The notes under the pieces are model-generated. The model searched no databases. It worked only from the letters and a program-made list of their open reading frames with translations, and had not been told where the DNA came from. A stretch of DNA of 7,548 nucleotides from positions 1 to 7,548 of the forward strand of contig USIG01000084.1 of the NCBI GenBank assembly GCA_900554685.1. Reading direction: 5' to 3'. Position 1 is the first letter of the stretch. Each line of letters opens with the position of its first letter. The DNA is from an uncultured Cryptobacterium sp. (lineage in GTDB: Bacteria; Actinomycetota; Coriobacteriia; Coriobacteriales; Eggerthellaceae). The position numbers and the translations under genes were made by a program. Shown here piece after piece: positions 5,643 to 7,548 of the stretch.

Positions 5643-5929
5643 TACCCTCTCCACGCTTCCTTTAGACGCTGCCAGCGTGTCTTACACTTTTCTTTTTGCG
5701 CCGTTGATTCCAAAGCAGGCTTTATCCATCGCCTGCAAGGTCTGGTTTGACTAGCAGTCAGTTTATCACTGCTCCAAAACTGATCACGCTCCCTGATCAC
5801 TCTGGACTTATTCGTCCAAGCATTAGTAGAACGAAAGCGATGCTCACGAGTGGTATCCGTGATGCGCCGCTTAACACTGCACTTGCCAGGCTCATGGATC
5901 CTTCCACAACGAGAGCATGACCTTAGCAT
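5642..5929 (-). pseudogene. HNH-endonuclease-like N-terminus joined through repeat R3 to an unrelated-looking tail
   Basis: Residues 1-50 (MLRSCSRCGRIHEPGKC..., then FRSTNAWTNKSRVIRERD) match the N-terminus of phage HNH endonucleases. These have a CxxCGxIH...C zinc knuckle (C5, C8, C17) and the FRSTxAWxxKR...IRERD helix that precedes the LCxxC and HNH parts. At Q50 the frame enters R3, which encodes 51-61 (FWSSDKLTASQ) because 36 bases keep phase. It then continues as PCRRWIKPALESTAQ... to WRG, without any HNH residues. The catalytic domain is therefore missing. The stop overlaps the next start as TAATG, so the tail is likely the true 3' end of another gene. The fused ORF is probably non-functional as a nuclease. 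Confidence 0.65.
5745..5780 (-). repeat. 36-bp CRISPR-type repeat R3, two substitutions
   Basis: Differs from consensus at positions 10 (C to G) and 21 (G to A). It sits inside the HNH-like reading frame and separates the nuclease N-terminus from the downstream tail. Confidence 0.88.
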
Positions 5930-5937
5930 TGATTTCC

Positions 5938-6084
5938 TTAATTAGTGTGCTTAGAACCACCAGATGAACTAGCGATGATTAAACCAATTCCAACCAAAGC
6001 ACAGGCAAAAGCAATAGAGCTATCGATACCGACAGCTATCAGAAGGACAGCCCCGATAAGTACTCCAATACCAAAAGCTTTCAT
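5938..6084 (-). CDS. 48-aa protein with two hydrophobic segments, phage-like
   Basis: MKAFGIGVLIGAVLLIAVGIDSS... has hydrophobic stretches at about 4-20 and 24-40, a short DSS turn between them and a polar tail SSSGGSKHTN, giving a small hairpin membrane protein. An AAGGGG site lies about 13 bases upstream. The start overlaps, as ATGA, the end of a truncated frame NIAVLVKGCRVT that begins exactly at the R4 boundary. The HNH-like ORF starts 9 bases after its stop. A holin-like or accessory phage role is possible but unproven. Confidence 0.6.
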   Translation of the reverse strand: MKAFGIGVLIGAVLLIAVGIDSSIAFACALVGIGLIIASSSGGSKHTN

Positions 6085-6119
6085 GTTACCCGGCACCCCT
6101 TTACTAATACGGCTATATT

Positions 6120-6155
6120 GTTTGACTACCAGTCAGTTTGTCACTGCTCCAAAAC
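6120..6155 (-). repeat. 36-bp CRISPR-type repeat R4, consensus
   Basis: Identical to R5-R7. On its left it truncates a minus-strand reading frame (NIAVLVKGCRVT to stop). On its right lies about 95 bp without a recognised gene before the brn terminator. Confidence 0.9.
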
Positions 6156-6250
6156 CATCAGTAACCCGTAGTGTGTGTAAACGCGCCTTAAGAGGAGCAG
6201 CACGAGCTGCGAGCTTTTGGACGAAAGACCGAAAGCGAGCACGGTTTGAA

Positions 6251-6276
6251 AAAGCCCTCCGAGATTGGAGGGCTTT
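6251..6276 (-). terminator. Terminator of the brnTA operon
   Basis: AAAGCCCTCC (6251-6260) and GGAGGGCTTT (6267-6276) form a perfect 10-bp stem with a 6-base loop. On the minus strand it is followed by T residues (TTTTTC including the stem end). It lies 11 bases after the brnA stop. Confidence 0.85.
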
Positions 6277-6287
6277 GGGAGGCTTAT

Positions 6288-6524
6288 TTAAGCAATATTG
6301 CTTAGCTTTTCAGCTATCCAAGTATTTATCAGGGATTGTCTATTTGCTCCGATGCGTTTAGCTTCTGAATCAACTGCTTCAAGCATCCAACTAGGCATGC
6401 TGATATTCGCTTTTTTCATTTCAGTGTTATAAACCTTACGCAATGTGCCTGGAACCATAAATTGAGTCATGTCTTCGCCGTCTTCAAACATGCGGTCAAG
6501 CTCTTCACTTTTTATTGTCTTCAT
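6288..6524 (-). CDS. brnA: BrnA-like ribbon-helix-helix antitoxin
   Basis: The 78-aa protein has a C-terminal ribbon-helix-helix DNA-binding fold, with strand ANISMP at 39-44 followed by helices WMLEAVDSEAKRIGA and NRQSLINTWIAEKLSNI. The N-terminal half (MKTIKSEELDRMFEDGEDMTQF) is the acidic toxin-binding segment usual in BrnA. It neutralises BrnT and, as in the family, should repress its own promoter. ATG at 6524 overlaps the brnT 3' end by 20 bases, with GAGGTGA as ribosome site inside brnT. Order toxin then antitoxin is the normal brnTA order. Confidence 0.85.
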   Translation of the reverse strand: MKTIKSEELDRMFEDGEDMTQFMVPGTLRKVYNTEMKKANISMPSWMLEAVDSEAKRIGANRQSLINTWIAEKLSNIA

Positions 6525-6774
6525 ATAGTCTCACCTCGTTTTTGCGTGCTCTGCGAACTGAAATGATTCTTATTCTTTCTTCTCGATAGGTAATTATTGC
6601 CGCCCATACCTTGCAGCGGTATTGCCCAATAGCTACAAACCTCGGCTCATCCTCATAAGGCAACGCGAATTCTATACAATCCTTGTCCAACCATATGTTT
6701 TGCGCTTCAATAAAACTGATCCCATGTTTTTTGATATTGGCCTGATTTTTTACTTCATCATATTCAAATATCAT
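6505..6774 (-). CDS. brnT: BrnT-family ribonuclease toxin
   Basis: At 89 aa the protein has the length and signature of BrnT, a RelE-fold cytoplasmic RNase that inhibits translation until bound by BrnA. The pattern FEYDEVKNQANIKKHGISFIEA (3-24) holds the family KHGxxF motif, followed by DEPRFVAIG (42-50). IRIISVRRARKNEVRLYE (68-85) carries the conserved basic/Glu end. GGGGAGGG lies just before ATG at 6774. About 110 bp separate it from R5, enough for its own promoter, though no clear boxes were seen. Toxin, antitoxin and terminator are all intact inside one repeat-bounded interval. Confidence 0.88.
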   Translation of the reverse strand: MIFEYDEVKNQANIKKHGISFIEAQNIWLDKDCIEFALPYEDEPRFVAIGQYRCKVWAAIITYREERIRIISVRRARKNEVRLYEDNKK

Positions 6775-6883
6775 TACCCTCCCCTTCTTTTACCATCCTA
6801 GCACATGTCCAATATAATCTCGTTACACGTCTAATAGGATATTTTGTTTTAATTTCTACACTGCCTGTTTCGATAGTTTCACA

Positions 6884-6919
6884 GTTTGACTACCAGTCAG
6901 TTTGTCACTGCTCCAAAAC
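6884..6919 (-). repeat. 36-bp CRISPR-type repeat R5, consensus
   Basis: Identical to R4, R6 and R7. It supplies the last residues and the stop codon of the HicB-like frame and marks the right end of the brnTA interval. Confidence 0.9.
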
Positions 6920-7199
6920 TGCACTCGGTCGACTTTATATAGTGCTCGTCCACCTCAACAGTGAAGACGACCTGCGGAGGATTGCTGAACCTAGCCCTGG
7001 GAAGCTTGCGCCCCTGGCTTATCTCCTCGGCGATAGCAAGCCGTAAGGACTCGGCTGCACTCTTGCACGCTTCCTCTACGGTCGCGCCACTCCCGAACGT
7101 TCCATCGAACTCGCCGAATGTAACAACCCATTCGTCCTCACAGTACTCAAGTGTTCCTTCATATACGTATATACGTAATCCATAGCTAAGCCTCTTCAC
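6897..7199 (-). CDS. HicB-like antitoxin, C-terminus cut by repeat R5
   Basis: The start is taken as GTG 7199 (MKRLSYGLRIYVYEGTLEY), with GTAGG a few bases upstream and a 14-base overlap with the preceding frame. Longer versions would read across that frame from the repeat edge. The body has the HicB ferredoxin-like pattern: EYCEDEWVVTFGEF, the Gly-rich turn GTFGSGAT, the helix VEEACKSAAESLRLAIAEEI, and GRKLPRARF. It then reads VVFTVEVDEHYIKSTECS. In many HicB relatives a small helix-turn-helix domain follows this point. Here the frame enters R5, adds FGAVTN and stops, so DNA binding is probably lost. No intact hicA is adjacent. Confidence 0.65.
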   Translation of the reverse strand: MKRLSYGLRIYVYEGTLEYCEDEWVVTFGEFDGTFGSGATVEEACKSAAESLRLAIAEEISQGRKLPRARFSNPPQVVFTVEVDEHYIKSTECSFGAVTN

Positions 7200-7274
7200 T
7201 ATACCTACGTTCGATCTCCGCGATAATCTTGCGCTCGTTTTCCTCTGTTGCTTCGAGGAGCCAGTCGGGATCAA
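7186..7274 (-). pseudogene. 3' remnant of a gene truncated at repeat R6
   Basis: The frame DPDWLLEATEENERKIIAEI then ERRYSEEA and stop is strongly charged, helical and coding-like, but has no start: it begins at the R6 edge and is closed by a stop inside the repeat. It overlaps the HicB-like start by 14 bases, the usual coupling in a two-gene module, so it may be the end of the partner gene. It does not look like a HicA C-terminus. The 30-nt spacer beyond R6 also reads as coding (ELIKEQQEI) on this strand. Confidence 0.5.
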
Positions 7275-7376
7275 GTTTGACTACCAGTCAGTTTGTCACT
7301 GCTCCAAAACGGATCTCCTGCTGCTCCTTGATAAGCTCAGGTTTGACTACCAGTCAGTTTGTCACTGCTCCAAAAC
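7275..7376 (-). CRISPR. Canonical repeat-spacer-repeat unit (R6, 30-nt spacer, R7)
   Basis: Two identical 36-bp repeats (7275-7310 and 7341-7376) flank a 30-nt spacer (7311-7340), the spacing typical of type II arrays. This is the only interval of normal length and is the main reason to call the repeat CRISPR. In the inferred crRNA direction (minus) the spacer starts CTGAGCTTATC and ends GGAGATCC. It translates without stop as ELIKEQQEI, suggesting an origin in a coding region of a mobile element. Confidence 0.75.
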
Positions 7377-7378
7377 AA

Positions 7379-7548
7379 GCACACAATAGATTATTTGATG
7401 AGCTAGAGAGTGCGTGCATAAACAGAGGAACTCCAGCTACGAGAGAGGAGCTGGATACAATAAGAGAGAATATTGCCAATGAAATGCATGAATGGTTAAA
7501 ATCTAATAGTGAAAAATATGGCTTCTATTACACATTTATTTCTACATA
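7379..7548 (+). CDS. Coding fragment truncated at R7, continues off the window
   Basis: The plus-strand frame AHNRLFDELESACINRG, then TPATREELDTIRENIANEMH and EWLKSNSEKYGFYYTFIST, is open to the window end. It has clear coding character, while the opposite strand is full of stops. No start codon or ribosome site precedes it; the frame runs back into R7, so its 5' end was removed at the repeat. It is the only interval gene on the plus strand. No family recognised; the helical, charged sequence suits a phage or plasmid accessory protein. Confidence 0.6.

Larger units (their letters stand above)
4376..7376 (-). CRISPR. Dispersed type II-like CRISPR array with gene-sized intervals
   Basis: Seven same-orientation copies of a 36-bp repeat span this region. 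On the plus strand it starts GTTTGACTACCAG and ends CACTGCTCCAAAAC. On the minus strand it starts GTTTTGGAGC, like type II crRNA repeats, so the crRNA direction is taken as minus. Intervals from left to right are 426, 871, 339, 728, 355 and 30 bp. Only the last is a normal spacer length; the others carry phage-like and toxin-antitoxin genes. R4-R7 are identical, while R1-R3 have 1, 4 and 2 substitutions. No cas gene or leader is visible, so they may lie to the right. Alternatives are an integron-like cassette array using this repeat, or misassembly at the repeats. Confidence 0.6.

Noticed and set aside
5785..5830. Hairpins TGATCA...TGATCA and GGAC...GTCC after R3 as a third tracrRNA unit
   Set aside because: They fall inside the HNH-like coding sequence (codons for VIRERD), and no terminator or T-run follows.
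5945..6361. Plus-strand 138-codon ORF across R4
   Set aside because: It overlaps the 48-aa gene, crosses the repeat and the brn terminator stem, lacks a ribosome site and runs into brnA antisense. The repeat simply has no stop in this frame.
6961..7185. Plus-strand 74-codon ORF opposite the HicB-like gene
   Set aside because: The minus strand shows the HicB pattern, while this frame gives serine-rich sequence without family features or ribosome site.
4376..7376. LTTSQFVTAPK peptide encoded by several repeats as a shared protein domain
   Set aside because: The frame is open in every copy because the repeat has no stop there. Downstream peptides are unrelated and most lack starts, so it is a side effect of the repeat.
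4376..7376. Classical integron attC sites
   Set aside because: The ends do not fit the GTTRRRY/RYYYAAC core sites, the 36-bp length is shorter than attC, and the 30-nt R6-R7 interval is a normal CRISPR spacer. Integron-like behaviour is kept only as a hypothesis.

Overview
The left half (about 1-4375) looks like ordinary chromosome of a Gram-positive-type bacterium of moderate GC. Genes have strong AGGAGG-like ribosome binding sites and short intergenic gaps. The genes are an SDR dehydrogenase (partial), a lipoprotein, a PaaI-type hotdog thioesterase, a membrane-anchored unknown, several small or unknown ORFs, and a VUT/YhhQ queuosine-precursor transporter behind a preQ1-I-like riboswitch. 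The overall flavour (base composition, small membrane proteins, HicB style) suggests a Coriobacteriia/Atopobiaceae-like host. That is a weak taxonomic guess; no marker gene is present.

The right half (4376-7548) is accessory DNA organised by a 36-bp repeat. Seven copies (R1-R7) lie in the same orientation at 4376, 4838, 5745, 6120, 6884, 7275 and 7341. Read on the minus strand the repeat begins GTTTTGGAGC and ends GTCAAAC, which has the form of a type II (Cas9) CRISPR repeat. Only R6 and R7 are separated by a normal 30-nt spacer. The other intervals are 426, 871, 339, 728 and 355 bp and carry genes, nearly all on the minus strand, the inferred crRNA direction. R4-R7 are identical; R1, R2 and R3 carry 1, 4 and 2 changes, so decay concentrates at the left, presumed leader-distal end.

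The intervals contain: a two-TM membrane protein (R1-R2); a phage-like operon with terminator (R2-R3); a 48-aa two-TM protein and the N-terminus of an HNH-endonuclease-like protein (R3-R4); a complete brnT-brnA toxin-antitoxin module with terminator (R4-R5); and a HicB-like antitoxin that loses its C-terminus at the repeat (R5-R6). After R7 comes a coding fragment on the plus strand. Several genes are cut exactly at repeat boundaries, as if long pieces of mobile-element DNA sit in the place of spacers.

R1 and R2 differ from the rest. On the plus strand (antisense to the crRNA direction) each is followed by hairpins and a terminator-like hairpin with a T-run. This is the layout of a tracrRNA, with R2 the better anti-repeat. 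No cas gene is visible in the window. The main hypothesis is a type II CRISPR locus whose array carries gene-sized inserts, either giant spacers or integron-like cassettes. Assembly error at the repeats must be excluded first.
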